64,000 nucleotides of DNA from Saxidomus purpurata (GCA_022818135.1 JAFMSR010000017.1:1539707-1603706); one strand, 5' to 3'. Counted from the first letter of the stretch, positions 11,175 to 24,400 are shown. Program-made: numbers and translations. Notes: generated from the sequence alone by a model not told the origin.

Positions 11175-12000
11175 AAGTCTTGTAGAGCTTGTATTACATT
11201 GTTATGTTCACATAAAAATGGAGTATACCATCTTAATCAGACAACGCACGTTGGACAAGACATTATATGCATTTGACAGGATAACATCCCCTCGGAACAA
11301 ATACGTGATATCGACTGGACAGACGCATATTTCCCCTGTACAAAATTACATGCGTGCTCTTCTCTGAACATGAAAATATTCATGATCTATTTGACAGAAC
11401 AGGGTACGATAAACATGTTAAACAAATATCATTTCCATGATCATCATTAGACATTAATGTGTACGCATATGAAAACTGACATGTGATTTCGAAATGCAGT
11501 GCAGTGTTTAAGTGTAATTATGCCTTAGGTTAATAAAAGCAAACAATGGAGATGCTTATTGACTTAAAGGTACATGTACTGCATCTAAACTGAATATGGA
11601 AATATGGTCTTGATTCAATTTGTCATGAATGACACGACAGTGCTTGCTTTTGCTGTTTTCGTATTTAATTTTTTTAATTACAACGTAACGGTATGTTTTT
11701 TTTCTCCATATATTAGGCCTATAACCGGAGAGAAGTTATGTCGAAGAATTAATGTTTAGATGCATGTAAAAAGAGTCCATCATTCAATCAATTTTCTGGT
11801 TTCTAAAATGCATAAAAGTATTCATGTATACATTTAGTAGTTTGGAAAAGAAAATTTAATACTTTCCCAACCATAGACTTTAAATTAGAGTTATAACTTT
11901 TATTCTTCTACCCCGGTACGTCATTACTAGTTTAACTGAAATCAATTACTTCCGTGTAGTTACGTTCATGAATGTTCATCTATATCTCGACCTAATGACT
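11175..12000 (+). pseudogene. Orphan B/D-type lectin upstream region without a gene
   Basis: GGAGTATACCATC ... CAGACAACGC ... ATATGCATTTGACAG at 11220-11280 matches 25175-25245 (before CTL-B) and 54490-54550 (before CTL-D). The block TTGACTTAAAGGTAC...CTAAACTGAATATGG at 11558-11600 and ATGTTCAT...TCTCGACCTAATGA near 11970 also match. The SINE, the proximal promoter and exon 1 that should follow are absent. It lies about 3 kb after CTL-A, as the CTL-D upstream region lies about 2.6 kb after CTL-C. Most likely it marks a lost B-type gene. Confidence 0.6.
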
Positions 12001-14224
12001 GTCACTCAGTGTCTGAAATTTATTCCATAGTTTAAGCATCTGAATCATTCCATTTCATTTTCTATACACCAAAAATCCAACATGGGGCAAATGTTACATA
12101 GGCTCTCCATCAACATTCTCATTTAAATACTCTTATGTACACTCGACATTAAAACATCTCTCAGTTACAAGCAGTTAAGAATACATATTTGAAAAATTTT
12201 GATCAAATAAAATAATTATTTTAGCTGATCTTAACAAAATCCTATACAACAACATGCAGATGCAACTGATGAACCTTAACACTTAAATTGTTAAGCCAGT
12301 TTGAAAAAAAAACATGCCTTCACTAGAAATAAATACCAATATTGGTCATTACATCTAGGGAACGGGTAGCTAGGTGAGCTATTTAGAGCTTTATTATACT
12401 GAATCTCTGTTGAGCTTAATCATAGTATTCACCTTGTGCTATTCGATTCGCTTTCCCTTTTCGTCAAATTTTGGTCTTCAATAAAGAAGTCAACAATATT
12501 ACATCGAGTGACCAGCAAAACACTTAAAGAAAGCGTGATTTTATCTCAGTACTTATTCTTTTTAAACCAACTAATCAGAAAATCTGACTTAGAAACTCAT
12601 GAAAACATCAAACCTTTAATAAAGTCAATTATCAGTTTGAAAATGAGCCAATTTATGACTTAAAAGACACAAAGAAATAAAACTGTAGACAAAGTACCTT
12701 TTGTTTAAATCATCCATATTTCATAGTTTATATAATAGGCATGAATAAAACATAGAACATGTAGTGCTGCCACTCAATAATGAGCTATAGGAGACTCTAT
12801 AGAGAAGAATATTTACGTTATCTATAACACTATCACATACTATTATGTACATATTAAATCAAAGCACTGAAAGTGCTGACAACAAGGACTCCTCTGCAAA
12901 ATTGGGCACAAGGGGATTTTTCTAACAAACAATGAGTGACCATTTGTGTCAATACTTCGCTAACGGAACTTGATTTTGGTAACTATCCGTTTATTTTAAT
13001 TACAGACCTGCAGTTCATTGATAATACATCATGTTGCTGTTAGTTCATTTTTTTTTCAAAAACATAGTTTGCTAGAGACTTTTTGACGAAGTAAAATATA
13101 GTGCTTTTAAATTGTATGTTTCAATGAAGAGAGACGTATCGATCTAGTGCTTAAGTATCCATGCATCTTATAATCACCACGTCTAAAATAAAGCGAGCCG
13201 CTTTTGCGGCCCGCAATGAGTTATGTACGAGGCAATATACGAAGACAGTAAATAAATCGTTGTGGGATGCGGTCTGGGTAAATCACCTATGTATGGCGAC
13301 ATCGAAAAGACCCTTTCTAGAGTAACGAGAAATTGTCTAGGAAACTTATAAAAATAGCTAGAAGTGTATGTCCAATAGGACACTTGAGTGTTTGCTGGAT
13401 ATTCTTGTTAAACATTTTTTACAAGAGAAACAGTCTTCATCGTAGATCACGTGCGACGATTCTCATCTCTAGATCAGAACATGATGCACAATGACGTTAC
13501 ATGTACCGGCAAGAAAAGTGTCAAATGATTTACCTCTCGGATAGTTTGGCCATCTGCTATCATTACTTTTCCCTAGGATGTAAGTACTGGTAAGAATAAG
13601 TAAAAAAAAAGTAGCAGTTGCTGAGAAGGGTTCTTTGAGGTTTTATCCGATTAGATAATTAACATAATATAAGAACAAATGATTTATAACAACATCTGAA
13701 ACATTTAAAAAAGAGAAGACTTTTGGAATTGCTGAAGGTAAGCTGTGTAGAAGCCAGCATTACATATGTTCAGCTGGGGATAGCTATAGAAAACAGTTAT
13801 CCAAGACTGCATCAATTTTCATATGTATCACATAACTGGTGGGCTCTACGAAGTCCTTTTATCTGACATTATGTACGTTGGAAGTGGTTACTTTGTTTTC
13901 AAAGCAGTTTAGAATAAAACGTGTGGTGAGAAACGTCTGTTTCGGGAAAATGCATTAAAGGCAATTTAGAGTGGTAACAATCTATGGGAAACATTAAGTA
14001 AAAGTGTTAGTTTAAATGATTTAATATTACACTCAGCATTTTATTCCCTGTCATCTAGGATCAGCACTTCATTACTTATGGATGGATTTTATTTAAACTA
14101 GGGATGGGAGTTTATGAAACTGTAATGTGTATGCACCATGATCTTGCGGAGATGCATTGCGATACGTATACCATAAATATTTGATTTGCAAATGCTAACT
14201 AAACGATTTCAGCAACTTAGGAGT
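12001..14224. other. Intergenic DNA, nothing recognised
   Basis: Low-complexity AT-rich DNA without lectin exons, clear repeats or RNA genes. The 75-aa and 66-aa frames (12436-12663 plus; 13183-13383 minus) have no recognisable domain and are treated as chance. Confidence 0.5.
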
Positions 14225-14775
14225 TTGAGTTTGAATGTCGTACCAGCTCGACATTTTACATTCACAATGTACAAAAATGCTAAAGTTTGAATATCATGCT
14301 AGCGTGACATACGACATTCGACATCTAACATATGAATGTCGTACCAGCTCGTCAAATGATATTCGAAATTCAGAATTTGAATTCCGTGCCAGTGCGACAT
14401 TTAACATTCAAAATCTACAAAAATGCGAAAGTATGAATGTCGAATGTCGTATGTCGTATGTCGCGCCCGCACGACTTTGAAACTTTAGTATGTTTGTAAA
14501 TTTTGAATGTCAAATGTCGTTTGTCGCGCTATAATGACACTGACTTTGTTATTTTGAGGATGTTGAATATCACGCTGGCACGACATTCAAATGTTGGCTG
14601 TCGAATGTCATATGTCGAGCTGGCACGACATTCAAATTTTGAATTTCGAATGTCGTATGATACGATAGCAAGACATTTAAACTTTAGCATTTTTGTAGAT
14701 TTTGAATGTGGAATGTCGCGCTGGCAAGTCATTGAAGTTTTGAATGTTGACTGTCGTATGTCGTTTGTCACGCAT
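14225..14775. repeat. Foldback repeat array built on GAATGTCGTNCCAGC / GCTGGCACGACATTC
   Basis: About 550 bp of short units around GCTGGCACGACATTCAAA, in both orientations. The left half (TACAAAAATGCTAAAGTTTG at 14268) is answered by its inverse near 14675-14700 (AACTTTAGCATTTTTGTAGA), so the whole can fold on itself. Open frames on both strands (80-105 aa) come from the repeat and are not genes. Confidence 0.75.
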
Positions 14776-15331
14776 ATTTCCGTGTCATTGTCTATTAACA
14801 GGCTATGCCTTTATACATGAACTGTTTGTAACCTATAAAACTATAGGCGGTTTCTTATACGGCTTCAGCGACATCAAATGCAAACAGGATACATATTTAG
14901 ATGCAAACGGGAAACATCCGTACACTGATCACATTGTTTACAAAACCGCAACTACCTTCATAATCGAGCTAAGATACATAAGTATAAACTAAACCAATCT
15001 TCATGTCTGAAGTCATACTTGTTTTGACTAGAGTATGATTAACTTGTTGTCCCTTTTCATAATCAATTTCAATATATATGTATAGTGAACTCCTGTTTAT
15101 CATTTTGCAATTAGTCCTGACATCGACTTTGCCAAAACATTTTGAGTTTGAAGTCGAATTCCCTTTCATGTCGAATCGTCCGAACGTGGCCTTTGTATAA
15201 GCCATTTGATATGCTCCATGAAGAACGACTTACTGCAAAATATCGTAATAGTGTCAATTACGGCATCCCTCTACTCGTATTGTATTTGTATTCAAATAAG
15301 TGTATGAATATATAATAAAATACTCTAGTTT

Positions 15332-15530
15332 ACAGACGGGTAGGGCATGGCAGGGCAGGCCACCAGACCATCGTTCCTGGAAAGGACAAGTACTAGAACA
15401 CCACCGTTCTTAAGAAACTGCAAACTTCCTCGCATAAAGAGCAATGGTCGGTAGCAGTGCTCTAACCCATGAATCTTCATCTATGAAAGATTCAAGTCGG
15501 CGACTCTAACCACTTTCACACACGGAGGCG
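15332..15530 (-). repeat. tRNA-derived SINE, diverged copy
   Basis: On the minus strand it starts with a tRNA-like head (CGCCTCCGTGTG, GGTTAGAGTCGCCGACTTGA) with a weak B box, then a body with GAGGAAGTTTGCAGTTTCTT. Same layout as 38940-39133 and 49384-49605. The A and B boxes are degraded. Confidence 0.65.
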
Positions 15531-16045
15531 TTCTCTCTACTTTAATAGCTCGCATTTGTCTTGCCTAGAGTAAAAGTATTTTAAAAATGTTCGAGCTAGA
15601 GTCATTTGAAGATATAAGACATAAGGCGACTGCAAAGTGAGGAAGTTATCAGACACCATTGAAGATTTATTATACTTGTTGTGCACAGTTCTTCATAAAA
15701 TACCGAATTGTACTTTAAACCGTTATAACACACATGGCAACTACTCGTAAAGCTTTGGTTGAAATATGGCGATGGGAACAGAGTTTGATTGATAGATCGG
15801 ATCCATGCATTATCCAATGACATTCACTTTAACGCGCAGTATCAATATTTAGTAATGACGGTAGTCAGGTGAATACAAGGGTTTGTCAGGTGAAACAAGG
15901 GTGGTGTGCACTTCTGGGTGCTGTGGTTTACTGTTGTAACCGTCTGATTAGAACGGGTGTAAGGTGACAATATTACATGACGAGCTATAAAACATTTTAG
16001 TGCCGAATGAATGACGTGCCGCAAAAACACTGACAATTTTGCAGC

Positions 16046-18739
16046 ATGGATACACGATTCACTTCATATGGATTCTTATTTCTCTTTGCAGTGGTCAAAT
16101 TGCATATTATGGCAAAGAAGAGTGCACTGAACAATGCTCTTAACGGGTATAACTGTAATTTTGGTGACGTTGCTTTTGAGATAGACAATATAAGTAAATT
16201 AGAATGCGCTGCTCTTTGCGATGTTTCGATTTCATGCCTTGGTGTATTCTACAAACCAGAAACATCCCAATGTGCTGGTTGAAAAGTCTGGTACACCACG
16301 AGTGAAAAATAAAGTAGGACATGGTCTGGTTCGCTTTGCTACGAAATACAAGGTAAGTTAGGTTTTAAAATATTGCCTTGTATATAAAAAATTTCTTAGC
16401 CCGTCCACAAAAGATAATAGCTGGTCACGTAAATTTTCATAACTGCATATATAACAGTAATATTGATTCAAATGTAAATTTCATCAAATTGAATATGCAT
16501 ATCTACATATAAAAACCTAGAATGTGTATGAATCAAACATATTATTCATGGCAAATATTTGGCTGGAAGATATAATTTGCATTTCTTTCGTGAAGAGGGA
16601 ACAGAAAGATCACAAATGCTCAGAGGAAATATATGCAAGTTTCTATAGTGATAATTAGCACAGTTGAATCCTGAATTTTCAGCAAATGAAATGATAAAGC
16701 TTGTGTTTTTACTGCTAACCTCGCAGTTGATTAATTGTACTAAACTGATGCTTTCCGATATATGTTGTTCTTCAAATTTGTATAAGTTTATCATTTTACG
16801 TTCATTAAACACATTATGTATGTTTCGGTAATTTAATCTGCTAGATGTAGGGAGTGTCCCTTTAAACACACTTACGAAAATCGAAGCAATTTAGGCCAAC
16901 TTTATGAAACTAAGACTTTCTAGAAATACCAGATTCATCCAAATTAAAGGAAAATAGACTCTTTATGGATACCATGGCATAATAACACTAAATATGTATT
17001 TTCTTTTAATGCAGTTTGTACAAATGGTGGAGACATCAAGAGAGGACGCTCATGTTATTTTGCTGCACCAGGTGGTTTAACGTTTGATGAAGCTACGGTA
17101 ATACATGCATATACATTTAGTCATTTCAGAGGAAACCGTAAACATTGCATAAAGTACTTCATTTTATTTATGACTCCGTATATATATTAAACATTATATT
17201 TCAACTGAATTTCTGAATAAATGTTATATCCATATAACTTCAGTACATTGATAACTTTTTCAAATGTGTCACACCTTATACGAACCTTGAAAAAATTACT
17301 AATGTAAAAAATTATTGAATTGAAATAAGCATTCACAGTTTTAAGTAGCGCTTGAAATTTGAATAGAAAAACAATGTAGATATTTTGTAGATTTTACAAT
17401 GGCGCAAAGAACTCAAAATAAACTATGACCTTATCGGTGTTTTTACTTTCTTCGTCCTAGTTGCTGGTGGGCAGTGCTGGTGATGATTTGTCCAGGGAAT
17501 TGTTTACTTATTTTACACTCTAACTTGCTGTAAGATCATTCAAAACCGGAAACATTTTTTTATAAAAAAGTTTAATTTAGGTATGTGAAAAAATTCTGTT
17601 ACGCATATGCCTGAATAAGACATAAATATGTGTTACAGACATACTGTGAGGAGCACGATGCACATCTTGTCCAAGCCGAGACTTCTGACGAAAATACGTT
17701 CATCAAGACATACTTTCAATCTCTATCATACCCAGGTAATGTACTGTAAGTGTCTAATTAGGCCTAATTGATGGCTTAATAACCCGTCAACACGAAAAGT
17801 AAAATGGTTGAACATCTGAGGAAGTCCACTAGATTTTGTGATGCATTACCCAGAAACTGTAAAATGAATTCTGTTTTGAATGAAGATTTTGTATGAGAAA
17901 ATGAATTATAAATATAACGGTATTAAAACGAAAAAATGTACCATTTGAGAAAATGGAATGCATATGAGGAAAAAAAGGCTTTTGTCCACATTTCGTGTAA
18001 TTTCATAACACAATAGGTCGAGTAAAAGACGATGGAATATTACATTATTCTGATTCCCTGTAGTACTGACGTTCTCTACAGAATGATTAGGAAAGATAAC
18101 TCCGGACTTACACTACATGAGCAACTTGTTTATTACAGGTATAACGTATCATGATAATAAGCAAATCGAGTGTTGACCGCAAAAATGTTGTAACTTATAT
18201 GAAGTGAAGAAGGACTTACAACAGTTTTGCGATCAACCCTCGAAATGTGTAAAGGTAGTAACGTGTAAATTTGTAATGTAAATTCGTGATACGAATACAA
18301 TTGTCCCGATATGGTAAACTAACATGTAAAAATACGTTTAAGAATTTGGAACTTTTATTTACTGTTAACTATAAGTCACTATTAATTGCTGTTAAACAAA
18401 TAAAGATAACCTCACATTACGATGTGTTCAGTTGTATGTACATTTTTGTTATCAGTTTCAACAGTCTACAATGCAATCGTATTTTACTTCTCTTATATAA
18501 AGTCTTACACATAGCAAGGGCTTACGGACAGACGTATTGAGGGAACCTGGGAATGGTACAGCACAGGCGACCCAGTTGAATTCCAAGATTGGGATGATGG
18601 TGAGCCGAATGGCTATACGAGTGAAAACTGCGGAGAATTTTCTATAAAGCGGAGAGACGGAAAATGGAATGATGCCACCTGCGCGATTACTGATTCATTT
18701 ACCTTGTGTGAAACGGTAACATCACATTCTTTTATTTGA
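16046..18739 (+). pseudogene. PAN/apple plus C-type lectin gene with two in-frame stops
   Basis: Four exons: 16046-16352, 17015-17097, 17639-17735, 18519-18739; phases 1,0,1 agree and all introns are GT-AG. Exon 1: hydrophobic leader, then a PAN/apple-like module (KLECAALCDVSISCLGVFY). Its frame is broken by TGA at 16280-16282 and TAA at 16310-16312, yet continues in the same frame to the splice donor. Exons 2-4 give a C-type lectin domain: RGRSCYFAAPGG, YCEEHDAHLVQAE, GLTDRRIEGTWEW, the mannose-type EPN loop, WND and a final CET, ending at TGA in 18737-18739 without a further intron. EPN plus WND are the calcium-site residues of mannose/GlcNAc-binding lectins. Two nonsense codons in an otherwise clean gene suggest recent loss, a null allele or sequencing error. 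Exon 4 uses the second AG (18517-18518), which fits the phase. Confidence 0.75.
16780..16870 (-). repeat. MITE fragment with GGGAGTGTCCCTTTAA
   Basis: Reverse-orientation copy of the pair at 1662-1925, inside intron 1 of the PAN-lectin pseudogene. Confidence 0.65.
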
Positions 18740-19100
18740 CATTTTCCGAAGCATTTTGATGTTTTGACACACAGAGTACATATTTAATTTACAGAAAACA
18801 AAACTTTTTTTTCCACAAAGAGTTTGGGAATATTGTTTGTTTAAAACAATGTAATGATTCCATTCGGTTGTTCGAGTCTCTCTTACCTGAACTACATGTA
18901 CCTAAATCTTTAGAACAAAATTAAAGTTTTTAACAATCTACCTATTGAGCCATCAAAAAAAGAATCGTTATGCAAAGCCAAAGACCGAATGTGAAAAACA
19001 ATAATTTATTGCTTTTAATACAGGGTTGACGAGTAGGGTTTCTGTCTTTGCATTCAAACTCTTGAAGCGTTCAATAACACTGCGACTGTGGCTTGATTTT

Positions 19101-19232
19101 GTGTGTGTGTCGTGTGTGTGTGCGTGTGTGTGTGTGTGTGTTGGTGGTGTGCACTTCTGGGTGCTGTGGGGTTCGTTTTTTGGGGAGGCTGCGTTTTTGG
19201 TACGTGGCATTCCCTGTTTGATATTATTTTTG
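19101..19232 (-). repeat. TG microsatellite with attached conserved tail
   Basis: (TG)n with interruptions at 19101-19141, followed by GGTGGTGTGCACTTCTGGGT, GCTGTGGGGTTCG and GTACGTGGCATTCCCTGTTT. The reverse complement of the same combination is at 59780-59995; fragments are at 15894-15926 and 60777-60822. It is a dispersed element that carries its own microsatellite. Predicted His/Val-rich frames here are spurious. Confidence 0.7.
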
Positions 19233-19750
19233 TTTTTTTGGGAGCAAAGCTTTGTGGTCTCATCTCACCTTAGCTATGGCTATATTTCCGTTTCATCTAT
19301 TGGCGAAGATGGAAAACATCTTAGTTCAAGATGTAACTGTGCAAGAATCCTGCTTTACAATCAGTTGTAATAACATTCCATCTGGTTCCTCATTATTTAT
19401 TCATCAGAATTTATACGAGGGTTTTATCGGAAATTCATTCTATATAAATTAAGAATGAATAAACAGTATATTATGCGTTGACATGTACATATTTGGATTC
19501 TTTCACCACGAACACCTAAAAACGTGAATGTACGTTGTTGTCCGCTCTTTAAAACAGGAGTCTCACATAGGAATTTGTATTATATATGTCTATCTAAACT
19601 GCATATTCCTCTCGCTAATAGTACAGTGTAACAATCATAAAATGTAGAAAAAGATAAGTTTCTTTACATTTTCAACAGAGATAATATAAAAAAAGCGATT
19701 TAGTTATTATTTTTCTAGTATAAATAAAGCAGCTTATAGTGATTTTGTGT

Positions 19751-19751
<1 letters not shown>
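19233..19751. other. Intergenic DNA, nothing recognised
   Basis: No exon or repeat recognised between the microsatellite element and the T homopolymer. Confidence 0.45.
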
Positions 19752-19832
<81 letters not shown>

Positions 19833-19896
19833 TGGTTGGGGTGTGGTTTTTTTTGTGGTGGGGGGGTTTTTTTGGGGGGGGTGTTTTTTTTTTGGG

Positions 19897-19928
<32 letters not shown>
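19752..19928 (+). repeat. 80-base T homopolymer followed by T/G-only tract
   Basis: Positions 19752-19831 are all T, then about 100 bases of almost only T and G (blocks of G up to 8) to 19928. The poly-Phe and poly-Lys frames are artefacts. Such a tract may be a real unstable homopolymer, a retroposon tail, or a long-read consensus problem. Confidence 0.9.
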
Positions 19929-19929
<1 letters not shown>

Positions 19930-20360
19930 TTTCATACATCTCTTATGTTACAGTGTAATGGAAAAGAAAATTGTACTCTTTTTGTGTTTTGATATTGCCT
20001 CGCACTTCTCGCGAGTAACATACTGTTATTTAAATCAATGTGTACTTTACCTGTATTTTGTGTTATTGCTTCATTTCTGTAATGAGTAACATAATGTGAT
20101 TGAATAGGAAAATGTACTCTTATGTACTTGCGTCATTCATGTTACAAATAACATAGTATGATTGATTAGGAATTTATATTTGTTTGTATGTAAATGGGAA
20201 TTTGTACTATTTTGATTTGTGATATTTCTTTATACCTCTTGCAAAAGTAAAGTGTACCGTAGATACTTCTGTTTTGACATCGCCATAGTGAATAAACCAC
20301 ATGCTTTAACTGACATCACGCCGTCACTATGACGTCAACGTTTTCTCTTCTTTTTTTTGT

Positions 20361-20487
20361 TGCGGAAAATTCGTTGTCTAATAAACAATGATTCGGAGCC
20401 ACGTAGCCGGAGTCTTGAGTGGTAAATAACTGTGCATCAGAACGACAAAGAGTTGTTTATAGACGCTTACAACGCAATTACAACGCT
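20361..20487. repeat. Palindromic MITE, diverged copy
   Basis: Arms TCTAATAAACAATGATTC and GAGTTGTTTATAGACG flank a centre with GAGTGGTAAATAACTGTGCA. It belongs to the family seen better at 27891-28120 and 55339-55478. Confidence 0.6.
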
Positions 20488-21492
20488 GAAAACCGAACAC
20501 CTGGTCAATGCGTTAAAGCAATATCCAGTAATTGTCAATTGCCAAGATGATCAACTGTCGTAAAATCAAGAAAGGCAGTACTTTTACAAGTTTTTTTTAT
20601 TATTCTAGCGCATTTGACCTTCGGGTAAATACAATTTGCGCCAGTATAAGTGCTATTTAGCTCATAACACACACAAAGGGAAACATGCAATACACGTCAA
20701 AAAGTTGCACAAGAATGAATAATAATAGGTTAACTTTAACATTGTTACTGACCCCACATGTTCTACAAATATTGCTACTCATTTTAATCATCAGAGTCAT
20801 GATATTACTAATTACAGTTCTATGCCTATAGATACTGTTAATGATTATGTCGAAAGGCTATTACGGGAAATGATCTGGATACATGCACTTTGTACGAAAG
20901 CCCCGGATGGGCTTTACAACAGAATTTTGTGCTATTTAAAAAATACTGTTACTTAATCTGCAGTTGAGCTCCGTCGTGTGATTACTTTAATTTCAATTTG
21001 AAAATATGCAGTATTTGTAATTACGAATCATATATGGCAGTATCACTTTTATTACATGAGACTGTTTATACCCGTTAGTCTTTTAAGGGATAATGAATAA
21101 CGAAAAGTATGGACCCGGTTCAGACTGTGCAGATCCGCAAGCTGATCCGAAGCCATACTGACGGCTACGTTTGAACAGCGAATTGTGCTTGTTGACCTGT
21201 TTAAGCGTTCTCACATTTGCCTTTCACTCTCATAATACATGTACGCTATAATATTTTTTTTATCTTTGTATTCTTTCTGTTACATATGTATATGTTTATT
21301 TCAATACTTAAGCAGGTATATATATATTTAAAGATGTTTTATGATTAAAACCTTTAGACTCCACCTGTAGTGTATATTGGGATTTTAGTTTGTACTTTAT
21401 ACTTGGAAATACTGACGGACTGGCTACAAGATAGGGTATTTCAAAATTAGATTTTGGCGGAGATTTGGATTGTCGTTATTCAAAATAAACAC
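20488..21492. other. Intergenic DNA, nothing recognised
   Basis: AT-rich DNA between the MITE and block X copy 2; no exon, RNA gene or repeat recognised. Confidence 0.45.
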
Positions 21493-24400
21493 GCTTTAGG
21501 ACCTATTATGTCTAAATAAAACATGACACCCTATATTTAAGGATTTTGCTCCTACTCGGTACACACAGTAGAGACTAATTGGGAGATATGTCACTAACCG
21601 TAAATATTTGTCTTTTACATGGTCATGGCTCTTACTTGGCGAAGAGTCTACTTTTATTTTTTTTAAATATTGTGTTGTATACATTACATCCTACTTAAGG
21701 GAATCCTGTCACATATTTAATAATATTTGTTTTGATTTTGTGACCATTTCTATATGGAATATAACCGTTTACAAATTTCACATTTACTGTCTCATCAGGT
21801 GTTGTGGGAGTGGAAGGTCGAAGGTTGAAATTCTAGCTTTGGTCCATCGTGATTTAACCCTGGTCACCAGCTTGTAAAGAACAGTTATACCCTAACTAAT
21901 TGTCCAGTGCATTGTATTGAATTACATGATTCATGAGGTTAATTTGTTCAGAAAGGCGTCTCATAGGTCTGAAATAGCTTGGTGACATTATAGTATGCAA
22001 ATAGCTTACAATTGAAAGTACATACAATTTGTTTTGTATATACAGATGTCTAATACGAAATTTAGCAGAAACCAGCAGTGTGTGATACAGATCCCTCATG
22101 ACGTACGAAATAGTGTACATTGTGCAATACAGGAGATAACTTGAAGCTGAAAGCTTTGACAAAATATGGATGTTGGATGGGACAGTTTGCTAAATCTTCT
22201 TTTTATTGTAATGTACGTTATCGTTTGTTTTGTTTAATATGTAAATCCTTTCAAACAACAAACAATGCTATTTTTGCTTAGTTTCTATTTATTTTCCTTC
22301 TTCCCTCCTAATTCCCTACAAAGATCTTTATCACATTCTATCTTAAACGAAACTGTATTTAGTGTGTTGTAACGTTTGGCTATGTAAAAGAAAGATACCA
22401 ATCTTTTGGAATTTGTCAAATTTCGGTTAAGATCCTGTAAAGTACTATGATAAAGGAATGCATAATTATACACAGTTGTTCATACTTAATGGTAAAACTT
22501 AGCACAGGTAGAACGCATGATTTGTTAGCTTTTATTTGCATATAGGAAGGCCAATGTCTTTTTTTTACAATCTACTTCGGAGTAGTCTGGCGTTTAACTA
22601 TAAAGTTCGCTGCCTCTTGTATGACGTCCTGCCTGTTTCTCTGGATTCGAAGCCCAACCTGTTGAAAACAAACATCACTTCGTATATCAGACTTGAGAAA
22701 AACAGAAGTGAACGATTTATGAGACCGTTTAACTTATGCTCTTGTGGTTTCCCTAATACATTCTATATACGGATACATTCATTCTAAATTATATACTTAA
22801 TACACCACGGCTTAACGCCGTTTATCTTCTTTAAAGATATTTCTTATTAGTAATATCAGACATCGATTATTTTGCTCTTGTGAAAATTAAAAAAGTATTT
22901 GTTAATTAACTTTTATTTCTCTCAAACACTTCCTGCTTCTCTTGACATGATATGAACTAAAATGAACAGGGAATGTCGACAACCTCAAACAAGTCGTATA
23001 CGAAGTGAATCGCGCGTGACAAGTTAAGTATTAAAGTATAAAGTTGTCTCAAAAATGTGTTTAAACGAAGATATTGTAGTATGAAAACACCTACGATCGC
23101 AGTGAAGTGCGGGTAAATATTACCCATATATTTTCGCGTAAAACAATCGACCTCTGGCCTCAACATCTATCAATTTGGGCGAAACATTAAACAAATAGAT
23201 GCAGTAAAACAAACTATATTTTCTTGGTCTGATTTGGTGGTTTAAACTTAGCTGTACAGTAGTCGTTAAAATTAGAAGCCTTATGAAAGGAATACGGCAA
23301 GTCACTCTTTGTATGAAAAGATGAAAATAGCAATCGAAAATGTTGTGTTGCTGTATAACAGATAACATAAGAAGGCAAGTAGCTATTGTGCTGGTATGAG
23401 ACTGCAAATTCTGTTCTATCTTTAGCAATGTTACTGTACAAAGGCGCTCTATGATAGCTGTAGTAGATAAAACTTCGACACTACGTAAACAGTATAAGGA
23501 AGAAAAATAAAATATTTATCTCACAGTACTTTTTGTTTAGGCTTTAGATCCTTATCTCGACATGAAACAGCGGTAAATATATTTCACTAACAGGTAGTAC
23601 ACATCGTTAAAGGAATTTAAGGTACTGCGTTTGTAAATGATTCGTAAAATAAATTCGAATGCTAAACTTCCTTTCCGTGTTGAAAGACACAATGAACAAT
23701 GCTTGTTGATATTTAAGATTTTTAGGTAGGGTGCGAGAAGGCAAACTAGCATTTTATATCATTACATATAAAATTGTGCAGTACAAATATAGTCCTGTCA
23801 ATGAAAACGTTGAAAATGAAAATATGACAAAAATTGTCACAAATGAAGAGAGGACAATCAGAGCAGACTTAACCTACATGATTAACACAGTGTAAACAGA
23901 TCTCAACAATTCATTAAAACACCATTTTAAAGTTTCATGCCGACTGAGATCAAACCTTGGCATCTTAAGTGTTCACTATGTTCTCTATGAAATAACCTTA
24001 TGACCAAGTTTCTGACAACATCTGAACTACCTCGACGTTATCAAGACAAACATTCTGAACATTTTCATAGCAGTAATGTACACATTGATACCTGTAGTCT
24101 TCTAAAAATTCCTATGATTTGATAATCTAGTTCGTGACTTAGTTTAAAACCCAGCCTAGAGTTATCGGCAACCTAATATGGTACAAATTGTAGCATCTAG
24201 ACAGTTCACATGATTCGACCTTGGTTTGCACCCCACATAACACGCCTTCGAACTAGGCCTGGATTTATAATAACAAACATGCTGACCAAATTTATTGATG
24301 ACTGCTTATAAAATGAAGCACCTAGAATGTATCACCATGCTCAGTGGAGGTATTGTGTAAATTACATTGAGATATCATCCTGTTCAGATATTGCGATAAT

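Noticed and set aside
14235..14820. Overlapping 80-105 aa frames on both strands
   Set aside because: Products of the foldback repeat array; the same short peptide pattern appears in both directions.
16262..16352. Frameshift in exon 1 of the PAN-lectin
   Set aside because: The +1 frame is open here, but the original frame has the right exon phase (307 nt, phase 1) and PAN-like residues on both sides of the stops, so two nonsense codons explain it better.
19672..20089. Poly-Lys and poly-Phe open frames
   Set aside because: They are translations of the T homopolymer and T/G tract, not genes.
21780..21830. Second hammerhead candidate (CTGATGA ... GAAA on the minus strand)
   Set aside because: Stem I does not close and stem II lacks the first pair; the match to the core is chance.
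22536..22787. 83-aa frame in block X copy 2
   Set aside because: The corresponding region of copy 3 has indels and stops, so there is no sign of protein-level conservation.
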